The notes beneath the pieces are model-generated. The model saw only the letters and a list, made by a program, of their open reading frames with translations. It was not told the origin of the DNA and did no database searches. A DNA stretch of 64,000 nt, from positions 1-64,000 of the forward strand of contig QCXZ01000097.1 of the NCBI GenBank assembly GCA_025024175.1, written 5' to 3'. Shown here one piece after another: positions 42,081 through 53,859 of the stretch. The DNA comes from Rhyzopertha dominica (taxonomy: Eukaryota; Arthropoda; Insecta; Coleoptera; Bostrichidae). Numbering within the stretch: the stretch's first letter is position 1; each line of letters starts with the position of its first letter. The position numbers were made by a program, and so were the translations under genes.

Positions 42081-44684
42081 AAGGTTCAGAGGAGAACCAA
42101 CCAATGACAACGCGGAGCCAATCCCGGANACCTGTTTCATCATACAACGCCCGCGGAAACCTGAAGCAGAACATAACCCTACTCCACGGGGAGGAGACAA
42201 CACGCCAGTCGAAGACCTTCGAAAACCTTCGATCTAAACGCAGTAAACTACTCTGCACACTGACATTCCTGGAACGATGCAGAGACGAGAACATCATACC
42301 GAAGAGCATGGAAGTGAATTACCACAAGAAGAACACGAAAACGGACATCATCCTGAGAAGAACAAGTTTGGCCCTCATCCGAGAAGCTATCCACGACACC
42401 CGAAGGCTACTGGACGACACCAACCGCAAGTTACTTTACCTACATCTGAAGCTAAGCAGTACGTTACACTCAGTGCTGTGGAACCAGTTCGAACAACTAT
42501 CAGACTTCAGATCAGAAACCGACGCCAACCTAACAACGGAAAAGCAGAAGAAAAAGTTCAAGAGACTGAAACAACTTCAGAAGCCAGAAAGAAACATCCC
42601 ATCTTTGGACATCAAGAAGCTGGTACATAACATATCCAGCTTTCCACTAGACAGCGCCGCAGAGAACGTTCTGAGCAAAGGATTCAACTACGCCGTAACA
42701 CCCAACCACATTCCAGTCGAGGATATCATCTGCGAAGTCGAAGCCGCCGTCTCCAAGATCCCACCAACATCAGCCGAGGCTATTCGTCAAGACGTGGTAC
42801 GGATTCTAAGGAAGACAAAACCACCAAAGAAGAACCTCTCCAAAGAAGAATTCATTGCGCTAAAGAAGCTGAAGGACAACAAGGACATCGTCATACTTCC
42901 AGCCGACAAGGGTAATACCACCGTGGTAATGGATCTACAAGACTACGACGAGAAGATCAAAGCCTTACTGCAAGACACGGCATATCAACCGATTGCCACC
43001 GACCCTACAACATACCTGGAGAAAACTACGAAAGCTAAAATCAAGGCCAGCTCCATCGACGAAGAAGAACAACGAAGACTTATACCCAGAGAGAAGTCCT
43101 CCAAATGTCCGAAGCTATATGGCTTACCGAAGATCCACAAGGAGGGAGCTCCATTGAGACCTATCGTCAGTTCCATAGGCTCACCAACGCAGGAGCTCGC
43201 AAAATTCTTAGCCAAACACCTCCAACCATACGCCGAAGAAGCCGAATCTTACGTAAAGAACGCAAGCCACTTCATCGAGCGCATAAAAGACGTCACACTG
43301 GAACCAGGACATTTGCTAGTCAGCTTCGATGTTGTGTCACTTTTTACCAACGTCCCTGTTGACGAGGCCATGGACATCGTACGCAAGAGACACCNACCAA
43401 GGGAAGACATCATGGAACTAGTCAAGCATTGTTTAAAGAACACCTACTTCGTCTACAAAGAGCAGAGGTACAAACAAGTTGAAGGAGCACCGATGGGATC
43501 ACCACTATCACCAATCATAGCCAATCTATTCATGGAAGATTTGGAGNCAAAGGCCANCGAGACGACAGCTTGGAAACCAAAATTATGGCTACGCTACGTT
43601 GACGACACCTTCATCATCTGGACACACGGAGAAGAAAAGCTCAAGGAATTTCTACACCACCTCAACGTAATCCACAGGAAAATTAAGTTCACTATGGAGG
43701 TAGAGAACAACAGTCAACTGCCATTCCTGGACGTCTTAGTGAGCAAAAAGGACAACAAACTAGGCTATACCGTGTACCGCAAACCAACACACACGGACCG
43801 ATACCTCAACGCTCAGTCGCACCACCACCCATCTCAACTACAGTCAGTTGTTAAGACCTTAATAACAAGATCACAACGCCTAACGGATACAGACAGCAAG
43901 AAGGAAGAGATGAGGAAGATCGAAACAGCACTACAGCAGAACGGCTTCGAGAGAAACGACATCAGAAGCGCGCTAAGACCACGTCGACAGAGGGAGCTAA
44001 CAGAAGACGAAGAAAAACCAGTCGCCAAAGCCTATCTACCGTACATTAAAGGAACAACAGAAAAAGTCAGCAAGGTGCTAAAGAAACACAAGATCGCGAC
44101 CACATTTACCACTGCAGGGAAAATAAGCCAGATACTTCCGAACACAAAAACCAAGGTAGAACTAGAAGCGCAAGGGATATATGAAATTCCATGCAGACTG
44201 TGAGGGCAGCTACGTTGGTCAAACCAATAGACGTATCAATGTACGACGCGAAGAACACCGGAATGCAGTTCGAAAAATGGAATCAACATCATCTTTAGCA
44301 GAACATGTAAGAACGACGTCGCATGAAATTGACTTCGGCAACACTAAAGTCATAGCGAGCATAGAACACAAGACCAAACGCATCATTAGAGAAGCCATCG
44401 AGATAGAAAGAAGACCAAACAACTTAAACACCAGAGATGACACACAAAGACTACCAGCCACCTGGAAGCCAGCTCTCAGTGCACTCACTAGGAAGACGCC
44501 GAATCGTGCCGGAACCAATCAAGCGCAAAGTCAACGCAAGGGAGCAACGGAGTCAGTCAAGCGTAACACACGACGAGTATATATACCGCCATCCATCGCA
44601 ACGGAAGTCAGTTCAAGCCGTGTGACACGGAGCAGAGCAGCAGCAGCGAGATCAGCAGCAAGAAGACCTGAAGATGGTACGTGA
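42044..44684 (+). pseudogene. PLE reverse transcriptase / GIY-YIG, tandem copy 2 (one 2-bp deletion)
   Basis: An almost complete PLE. A 719-residue frame has a basic N-terminal part (about 1-280), VILPADKGN near 285, SFDVVSLFTNVPVDEA near 426 (motif A), GAPMGSPLSPIIANLF near 480 (motif B) and LRYVDDTFIIW near 516 (motif C). It reaches the GIY of the endonuclease (GIYEIPC), where a 2-bp deletion relative to copy 1 at about 44192 shifts the frame. The rest of the endonuclease and a basic, Arg-rich tail continue in another frame to 44684. RT and GIY-YIG together are the PLE hallmark. The ATG at 42044 overlaps the upstream ribozyme motif; the true start is uncertain. A few codons contain n. Confidence 0.94.
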
Positions 44685-44710
44685 AATCGTGCCGAAACGT
44701 CGTCGATTCC
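44661..44710 (+). ncRNA. Hammerhead-ribozyme-like motif after PLE copy 2
   Basis: Same layout as the motif at 42031, with CUGAAGA at 44668-44674, helix II loop UGAAAU and predicted cleavage after C44701. Present at the end of both copies, 2,630 bp apart. Confidence 0.5.
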
Positions 44711-44799
44711 AAGGTTCAGAGGAGAACCAACCAATGACAACGCGGAGCCAATCCCGGAAACCTGTTTCATCATACAACGCCCGCGGAAACCTGAAGCAG

Positions 44800-44801
<2 letters not shown>

Positions 44802-44892
<91 letters not shown>
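44802..44892. repeat. (AT)n microsatellite ending PLE copy 2
   Basis: About 45 dinucleotides with one c interruption. PLE sequence stops here at ctgaagcagaac, at the point corresponding to 42169 in the copy junction. Confidence 0.95.
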
Positions 44893-44895
<3 letters not shown>

Positions 44896-45986
44896 GTATG
44901 ACAGCTAATTCAGCTGTTCCTTCAGATTTGTTGTTGAGAAGGTTCGCACCTCCTGTGTATTTGAATTGCCATCATTGATTAACGTATCTATTAAAACTTG
45001 TTATTCCCTCCACTAGAAGTAATTGTAAATGATTATAGAACTCGCTAAGTAGAGTTAGTCTTGAAGGAGAATGCATATGCTGATTAAACTTTAATAATTC
45101 ACAAAATGTCAGCAATTGATTTCCTTTGGGTAAAATTAACAATTTTTTACTCGTTTCTTGGCTGTGTTGCCTGGTGTTCATTTATTTGTTCCTTTCCACC
45201 ACCCATTCTGATTGAATGTAGTAAATCATTGTTCAACCGTATAAAACACGTTGCAAAACAGTTAAATAGTTGTCGTCCTGAATATGGAGCGGTGGTCTGG
45301 TTGGGAAGTACTTAGTCGGATGGCGTTTGACTTATTTAAAGGTTTGCGGCCAATGGTGGCGGAGAAAGCATTCCAGGTGCTGTTCCGCTAGTAAGAGCGG
45401 AGAAAAACACACATAACAGTTTAACACTGTTAAATTTTGACTTCTATTCAGTGGAGAACTACGATTTTCCAATATCACCTTCGCCACTAAAATAGAATGG
45501 ACGCGGAATTTACAAGATAGGCAAAGACAGTTTCTTATTCGTGGGAGTAGAGACAACACAAATAACCTACGTCGGAACAACCTTGCGCGAAATTTAATGG
45601 TCGCAGCAACTTTGATGCAGGACCGGATGCTGATTTAGCCAGTTTACCGTATTGTTATCTAAGACGAATACTTCTCCTCAATCATGCCGCTCCACCTGCA
45701 ACCGGTATAAATAGTATGCCCTTAAGCTAATGACGGGAATATTCCTTTATTATAATGAAATCCTCTGATGGCGATCGTCCAGTGTCACGTCTGTTGAGCT
45801 CCAGAGTGTTAAACACCGTCTTCATTCCTCGTAGATTTTGTTACAACCAAATCAAAAGTATTTTCTTCATCACTGATTAATTCCAAATCCCGCAAAAGTT
45901 TAATGATCCACTACACTATAAACTACATTAATTTACTAAGCATTTTCAAGCCATACATTTATCAGAATTCTCCTATTCTCTATGTA
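44893..45986. other. No gene established
   Basis: A plus-strand stretch at about 45500-45640 is protein-like for about 45 codons (RQRQFLIRGSRDNTNNLRRN) but has no recognisable family, start or splice context. Otherwise non-coding. Confidence 0.4.
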
Positions 45987-45988
45987 TA

Positions 45989-46991
45989 CAGGGTGATTCG
46001 GGAAGAAGTGACAATATTTTAGGAATTGGTAGTATTCACAATTCTGAACAAAAAGACTTATGTCGATTTATACCCTAGAGCGCTTTGTTTCAGAGATTTT
46101 AATTGAATAACCATTTTTTCTGAAATACCTAAGTAACCTAGAAATATTCAAATTTGAAATTCCGGAGATAATCTTAGCTATAGAAGGACCTGATTTCAGA
46201 CACCTTTTCATTTTCTTACATTCACTGAGGTGTAGAAAATTTAAGGGTAGTTACCCTTGTCTTTTCAATAACTTTTCAACCCTTGGTGATATCACGGTTC
46301 TAATTTTTGAAATCTATCGTTATCTTGCACAAAAAAGTTACTCTTTTGTTTGTCGATAAGATTAACCATTTTCGAGATAAACGACATTTTATTCGAACAT
46401 GCTTAAACACAAATGAGATATTCGAATCACATCAGCAAGGCTATGACAAATGAAACAAACGATACTGTCACTATTAAGTAAAATTTATTAAGATTCCAGT
46501 TTACAGTCTTTCATGCCCACTGTGTTACACTAGGTTTTTATATGGCTTATTCAGCGTGTGTAATCTTAACAAATTTTACTTAATTGTGACAGTAATATCG
46601 TTTGTTAAAATATCTTTTATCTCGAAAACGGTTAATCTTATCGACATATAAAAGAGTATCTTTTTTGTGCCAAAGGTAGATTGCAAAAATTAAATCAGAA
46701 CCGTGAAACCATTAAGGGGAATGAAAAGTTATTGAAAAGAAAAGGGTAACTACCCTTAAGTTTTCTGCCCTCAGTGAATGTAAGAAAATAAAAGTGTGTC
46801 TGAAATCAGGCCCTTCTAAAGCTAAACTGATCTGCGCAATTTTAAATTTGAATATTTCTAGATTACTTAGATATCTCAGAAAAAGTGGTTGTTTAATTAC
46901 AGCTCTGAAACGCAGCGCTTTAGGGTTTTTGTTCAGAATTGTGAATACTACCATTTTTCAAAATATTGTCACTTCCTCCTGAATCACCCTG
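45989..46991. mobile_element. Palindromic foldback DNA transposon 2 (cagggtgattc ends)
   Basis: 1003 bp, flanked by ta on both sides (45987-45988 and 46992-46993). It starts cagggtgattcgggaagaag and ends cttcctcctgaatcaccctg. The arms pair along nearly the whole length, for example gggtagttacccttgtcttttc at about 46246 against gaaaagaaaagggtaactaccc at about 46735. The loop of roughly 60-70 bases is near 46500-46560. The TA duplication suggests a Tc1/mariner-type enzyme in trans. No transposase is encoded. Confidence 0.88.
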
Positions 46992-46993
46992 TA

Positions 46994-49880
46994 TTTCCAA
47001 AGCTTTCTTCATTGTCCGTTTAGTTTCCATGTTTTTATTCCATTCTGGACCGTGGTTGAACAGCCTCAAAAATGACGTTTGATACCTTGGCACTGCGTGT
47101 GGAAATCTAACATGTTCGATGACCGTGAAATGAATGAAATCCAGGTTTCTTTTTGTAATCCCTTTTAACTGTAGGGGCCACCATATGGCGTCGATTTTTT
47201 TTTTTGGAACACGAACGAATTTCAAAACTGCTAACTAGTGGAGATTCATCTGACATTCTCGTAACTGTAGGCCTATTTCTATCCTGAGAAATTTTGCTAA
47301 AGTGTATAGATATCTATACGCTTCGGTTCGCTTCGCATATCTCCTGCTCAACACGACTTCATGAGCTATGATACCAGTACTTATTTTGAGGGCAAGGATT
47401 CGCATAGTTTGCTCCCGAACGACAACTGGCAAAAATATACATTTAGTAACAGCTATAAAAAGTAAAACTTGTGGGGTTCCTCAAGTAACAAATTTAGACC
47501 CTTCGCTTTTCAATGATTGTTCCAGTATTATTTGATGTGGCAATCTCCTTCCCTGTCGTCCAAGCATCCGCACCCTCCTGGTAATGCCCGGTACAACGTT
47601 ATGCTTCTTACAAGAGCCCAAAAGGACTGCGATTTCAATAATTAATTTTGCTTGCATACAAAAAAATTACCATTACATTCAGGACCTCAGGAAGTTTCAC
47701 TAAATGGAGCAGTTTTGAGCCCGTTAACGCACAGATCTTGGAACAAGTCGCTTTAACATTAATTTGAAATGCGGGTTCTGAAAGGGCGACTAGGTATAAA
47801 TTTAGCACCTAGCGCATAAATCACAGGGCAGTTATGGGCGGCTTGCTACACGGCAGTGAATCATTAGTTAATTGCTTTAAGCACATAAGTGCCCAATTAC
47901 AAACTCTGTTCGTTTCGTTTTATCGTGGGTCCATGTTGGTATAATATCTACATATCAAGGATTACACTATTGTTTCTTTACAGTACACTGCTTCACTTGG
48001 ATCTGTGTAGTTGAAGGTTCCTTAAAAGCCAAATATGCTGCTTGGCTTACTGTATTCTTCACAACTTACACTTAAGCTTAGTTTTAATAATTTTATTGAA
48101 TATAAATAAAATCTCGATGGAGCTGCGTCCTTTGGGACCATGCATGCTGCCAACTACGCTCGGATTTAATCTTCAGTTATTTAGTTTGCATCTGAATGAT
48201 GCACCGGAACATATAACGCTTTGTACACTGTTTCTCAGATCCCTTATTTTTACATTTCCCACTGTCTTCATAAATGATACTCCACTTGCATTAGCTGTAA
48301 AAGTTAATTCCCGCCGCCAGAGGCGGTTTTTCCTTTCTGTATTTAGCTGATTAAATCTAGATTACGTGCTTAAGTACCAAATTAATTAAAACGGATTGGC
48401 CCCATCAGCAGCGTCGTTTTTACACTAATCGGCTTACCGTCTGGGTGACGGAAGTAATCTCCTATGCTTCGTTACGTGTCTTTGCAACAGCTTCGTGCGA
48501 AAGCCCAATATGTGTTTTGTGTGAGCCATATAACACGTTAGTGTGGTCTTTTCTAATATGAACGAGTAATTTTCGCCGGATCTTTTTTAACCGTTGCAAG
48601 GTTGCAAGGCGTATTCTCTCCATTCGTCGAGAGGTTATCTCTCGAATTTACGTCTGGGTATTGTATAGGTGTGCGGGCCCCAAACAGCTAGCGACAATGG
48701 TGCTTTACAGGAGAAACACTGAAAGATTAGCAGTATTAAAGGAAATTATGTACACTCACATCTGCACCTGCTACAGCGGCAGGTCGATAGAGCTACAGGC
48801 GGCGCTATTTTCAGTTGAAAAACTGTTCTGTAGACGGTCAAAATTTGACGGAACCGTTGCAATCTGCGCTCAAATCTCGGGTTAAATTCCCCGCCTGCAT
48901 GAAGATACTTGACGTCTTAGGAAATCGAGAATTAATGATCAGTCTGCTTTACATGTATCTGAGCAACGAACGTGAAGGGTCAAAGATAAAGTTACAATCA
49001 GCTACATCTGTTTTTACAAAGTGTGTGGTTTTAACTTCTAATTAAACTATGGAAAAATCCCTAAACGCAATGGTTTAGAAAGCCTAAATTCTTATTTCGG
49101 TAGCTAAGCTGTCATCCTCGGTAGAAGGAACGAGATCTTGAAATGCCTAGATGAACTAACCGGGGGATATTCTCACCAGATTTTCAGATCGTTTTCGACG
49201 AGCTTGGATTTAATTATGTGTATTGATTATTGACGATATTGGAACAATTATTTAATATTATACCACCCCTTTATTATTTGAAGATGTAATGGAAAAGACT
49301 TGATTTACATATACTTTGATGATTAAGCATCTGTAGTACCCTCTGTCATTCTCCATCAATCGGTTTTTCTTGTGTAGAGCTCATAATAAGCGCAAAAATC
49401 AAGTTTCGAGGTCCAAAATTAAAATTTCTTCCTATATTGATTTAAAAAGTAAAAACTTGCTACTGTAGATTCCAATAATAGATTGGCCCAGTGAGTTTTA
49501 TAATTCTGAAACTTTCTGCAAGTAAGAACTCGCAACAGATCTCGGCGTTTTGGCAAGGTGAGCTAGCATTATCCACGGTTTTGCCTGTTCAGCTGGATGT
49601 CGCAGAAGATAAGTTCCAAGTCCGGTTTTCATTACCTAATAAACAGGGCCACCATCCCTGAGGAGCGCCCTTAGTACGGCAATCATATTTCTCACGTTCA
49701 GCGAAATGTTGCATTTCATCTACACTCATTCTCGTAGTCATATCGAAGCTGCCCAGATCTCAATGCGAAACAATACCTTGCCGCTATGCAAAATTTTTAT
49801 TTAGCAGCCAAAATGTCACACTAATAGAACATGTAAAATTTGAGCTCTGTATTTTGTATTCCCAAATTATTTAGTGCAAA
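46994..49880. other. No gene established; possible regulatory stretch at 47800-48450
   Basis: Short frames only. 47820-47900 and 48290-48450 are GC-balanced and rich in homeodomain-type words (cattagttaattgc, aattaattaaaacgg, ctgattaaatctagatta) with a ccgccgccagaggcgg palindrome. They could be conserved regulatory DNA. Confidence 0.35.
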
Positions 49881-49991
49881 ATGGGTAAACGTGATCTGGA
49901 TGAAATTATAGAAATTCAAGCAAGATGCCACTCCTCGAAGCCTCGAAGCATGAACAAACGGCAGTCTCGCTACTACCTCGTTCGCAATTTG
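49881..49991 (+). CDS. Possible small first exon
   Basis: From an ATG in gcaaaatggg, 37 codons read GKRDLDEIIEIQARCHSSKP and on to SRYYLVRNL, ending exactly at a strong donor (g/gtaagt at 49992) in phase 0. No following exon was identified before the transposon at 50.7 kb. Weak evidence. Confidence 0.2.
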
Positions 49992-50710
49992 GTAAGTTTT
50001 AGATGCTTTTCGAGGTAATAGTTTCAACTGTTACCTCTTACTCCTTTAAAGTTTTATTTTTTTAATTTACAACTAAAGTACACTAGCTTCAGTTACGAGA
50101 TTTGCACAAAAAAAGTAAGATCTCAAAGGTGTAAATAGAACAGTAATGAAAAAACCGTAATTACTTATTGGAAGTAACGGTGCAACGGATGGTCGAATAA
50201 GCAANCGTGTAGGAAAGCTAACAGCTCAACTTCTCGTCACGAAGTTTGTAAGAAACGATATACCACCGCTGGCATCTGAAGAGATACGTACAGCAAAAAG
50301 TGATTAATTTAAGTCTACACTGACAGACAAGCTCTCGATGACAGATTCAATTTTGAAAGTTTTAACTTATCAGCAGGTAATCAGCGCATCAGTTTGCAAA
50401 ACCAGGAGGGAAAATGAAATTTTCAACAAGATATAAGTACACTGTTAAGTTAAATTAACATCTGTTATAGATGACATATTCACTGTTTAAAGTAGGAAAA
50501 TAAGACCCGTGTCGATGGGATTTGTTAATAATCTATATTTACTAGTCATCGTTGGCAATTCCTATAAAACTTTTGGAAACACAGTGGAAGTGAACCTCGA
50601 TGCACATTGTGCTTTCAAATGAAAAGGTCTTTTTTATAGGAAGCAGACTTTTGAAGCTGTACTTATAGGAGGTAATGTATTTTTTGTCAAACCCTATAGG
50701 GTAAGTCCGT
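49992..50710. other. No gene seen
   Basis: AT-rich with one n at 50205. Nothing supportable. Confidence 0.4.
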
Positions 50711-51064
50711 GGACGACACCTTCGTTATCTGGAGTCATGGAGAGGAGAAACTCAAGGAANTCATGGACCACCTGAATAGTATCCACAACAACATAACAAT
50801 AACCAGCTACCATTCCTGGGCGTCCTAATAACCAAGAAGAAGGACAAGTTAGGGTATACAGTGTACCGAAAACCTACACACACGAATCGGTACCTGAACG
50901 CTCAATCGCATCATCAGTCAGTAATCAAGACTCTAGTCACCAGATCGGAACGCTTACCGGATACAGAAAGCAAACCTACAGAAATGAAGAGACCAAAACA
51001 ACGCTACAGCAGAAAGGATTCACCAGAGATGACATCAAAAAGGCGCTACGACCACGTCGACAGG
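50711..51064 (+). pseudogene. Third PLE copy, left half of an interrupted fragment
   Basis: It starts at RT motif C (VDDTFVIWSHGEEKLKE), has a small deletion near 50800 and continues with YRKPTHTNRYLNAQSHH and the Arg-rich stretch to cgaccacgtcgacagg. It stops abruptly where the MULE begins. The next codons of the element are found at 59427. Confidence 0.85.
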
Positions 51065-52039
51065 GTAACACGACTTTGCATCAACACGACGTTGCAACAA
51101 CGTACCTTTGCATAAACATGTAATTCAAAAATTGCGACGTTGCTCATCATCCGACTCACACGATACAATCGTCTGTGAAGCATTATAGCCAACACAAAAT
51201 TTTAACTATTTACAGTTGGTCCAACTGATTTATGTGTTAGAACTACCTTTGTTTAAGCTACGAACTATCACTGACAGAAGACGTTTATCACCACAATTTA
51301 GAGGTTATACCAATTATTTTCGTTGGTTCTGGTTGGGTATACTTACGCATAGTAAGGGAAAAAAATGTTTTTAACATTAGGTTTGTTGTACTGGAGGGAA
51401 CAGTTGGAATTTCTGTAATTGGGATGTAGAATAGAAAAATGTTTGTAATAGATGGTATTTGAAATATCTACGTATCCCTTTTTCAGTTTTTCTAGTTTGT
51501 TAGTATTACGTCTGAATTCTTATTGTTATATTTTGGTATCGATTTGAGATGACCAGGCGTTCGGAACGCTCTTAAGTGGACATGAAGCAGATTCATTTCA
51601 GTTTCATTCACGGGTTACTTAGGCTTACTTAAGTTTGTTTCCATAGCTAATCCAACTATATGTGCATTAACACACATTAAAAAGTGTGTCGAATGTGCCA
51701 GATTTCCGCATGGATGCGAAACAAATATTTTAGCACACTTATCTTTCACTTCCAAACTAGAGTAGACATACTTTACTACAATTTATTATGTACAATTTAC
51801 AACAAATTTATTAGAACTAAGTACCTATAAAACTGTTTATAGAAAATTAAAGTCAAATGGCATAAATCCATCACGCTTACGCTTCAGAAAAGCAGTTAGC
51901 TTGTGATATTACAGTTCTCCTTTATATATTAAAAGTGGCTTTCAACATTGAATAAATACACCATAGAGTAGATTTCTTGGTTTTAAATTGCTCATAAAAA
52001 TACGCCAAAAAAACACATTCTCATCGTAGATGGTCGTAG

Positions 52040-52800
52040 TGACCTTTGCTCAGCACAAGTCCAAAAACTGACTGAGGGCAAGCTCATATCATTCCTGCGA
52101 CTCCTCTAGTAATAAATCTAATGTTGCTGCTTTTGCATCTTCTTCTCTTTCAGATAAGAAGCCAGGTTCGTCCATGCAATCTTCAAATGTTCTTAAGTGC
52201 TTTCGACCGGCTGGCAGTTTTTGTGAAAATTATCCATAATCACTTTATAATTATAGTTTTGTCCACACTTAAGAGCTGTATAAGTACCATAATTACAATC
52301 TTAAATCAGTCACATTTTATTTATTTATTATTATTTATATTTATAAACATATGTTATCAAATATTACTTTTTCAGGATCGAGTACTTCGACCACATGGAT
52401 AAATCGCATACTTCTTCAAATTTAAGAATAATGATAGCAGTACTTCCTCATTTATGCCAGATACACCCTGTTTTTCATTCAGTTCGTTAAATTAGGAAAA
52501 TACCTTTTCATAATGTTCCTTGGACTTCACAGGCAATACTTGTAGAGTTGCTTCCGCAGATTCCTTCAGGATTATACCAGGAACACTTTCTTTCCATTTC
52601 TCATCAACTTAACAAATTTTTACAAATGGAGTCAATAAACAATCGAAAATAAATAGCAACAATTCAACACTTTGCATTATTTTGCTTTTGTTAACTTTCT
52701 TTCTTCTTTCTTGACCTTTTGCTTCTTTTAGCATATAGCCACTCCTGTTTTTCATTTTTTCCTTAATGCTTCGAACAGGGTATCCAGGAAGACACGTCTA
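52040..52800 (-). pseudogene. Reverse-strand relics resembling tyrosine-recombinase (Crypton-like) N-termini
   Basis: Two diverged, related pieces on the minus strand. Near 52600-52490: ESVPGIILKESAEATLQVLP, then VKSKEHYEKVF, then after frame changes NEEVLLSLFLNL and MWSKYSILKK (to about 52380). Near 52180-52040: CMDEPGFLSEREEDAKAATL, then DLLLEESQE, a stop and YELALSQFLDLC. The pattern (Ala-Thr-Leu then Leu-Leu, Lys/Glu-Ser, Tyr-Glu) is that of the core-binding domain of insect Crypton-type tyrosine recombinases, as I remember the family. No catalytic domain is seen. Host capture by the MULE or an older insertion are both possible. Confidence 0.35.
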
Positions 52801-53405
52801 GAGGATTTTCTAGGCCCTGTCCGCTTGTTCCTTAAATTAATTGTAGTTAACTTCTATGGGTCGGTTCCTGTTCTCTTTGTTAAAGTTGATGTTAGCTAAA
52901 ATCAACCCAGTAAACATGACAACACCTTAAATTGTGGTATGTGATTGGTTTAGATTTTAAAAACAGAGTTGATTTTAGCTTGAAATAGAGAAGAGAAACC
53001 GGCCTTATGATTTTTGGGGTGGCAGCCGCTGTCACAGCGAAGTGTCAAATTATTTTTTTTATTCGTCAAACATATAGTAAATGCAAGATTTTTAAACTGA
53101 AAGCATCGCTTTCCTTGCGAATCATTATATTTGTTGAATAAAAATGTTTCTTGATAATTTTTAATCGTCGCTGTGGTTAGCATATATTGCGTGAATTAAA
53201 ACAGGTATATGTAAACTTGGCAACTATTCTAATGCGATAGAAAGTGTGCACATTTTACGGCATTTTTCGACCTTTGGGCAAAGAGAAGAAATCCCTTCTC
53301 TTTGCTTTGGGTATGCTTTGAGGTTAGATTCTGTCGCATGGTTGCCATATTTATATTCTGTTAGTTCATCCACTGGCCACCGACTTTAGTGATGAATTAA
53401 AATTA

Positions 53406-53455
53406 TCAACAAACATTTTAATTCAACAAACATTTTAATTCAACAAACAATAATT
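53406..53455. repeat. Short 17-bp direct repeat
   Basis: tcaacaaacattttaat occurs twice in tandem plus a partial third copy. AT-rich, inside the MULE upstream of its gene. Confidence 0.85.
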
Positions 53456-53859
53456 CGCAGGAAAAGTGATGTTTTCAGTTTAAAAATCTTCTATTTAAGT
53501 ATATGTTTGATGAATAAAAATGTTACTCGAATAAAAATGTTTGTTAAGCACAGTTAAAATTCGAAGAAGGTAACTATTAATACTTGTTGCATAACAAACA
53601 AAAATTGTTTCATATAAATTCAAGAACCATTTAAAATTAAGGTTTTAAATTGTTTGTTATTTGGAATATTACTTAAAAAGATTTGCTAATATTAAAACGG
53701 CGTTCCATACTGCACCGCCTGCACTATCTATTAGTGGACGGAAACTTTGGCTATTTCCCGTCAAGTCAGTAAACCGCGATTGTGTTTGAACACTAAGCAG
53801 TTGGCTTTTATTTATTGTTTGGTAATTGTAAGCTCATTTACAGTAATTTTATTGTGAAA

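Noticed and set aside
45106..45315. 69-codon frame ending RPEYGAVVWLGST as a reverse transcriptase tail
   Set aside because: Similarity is limited to a few residues and no RT sequence precedes it.
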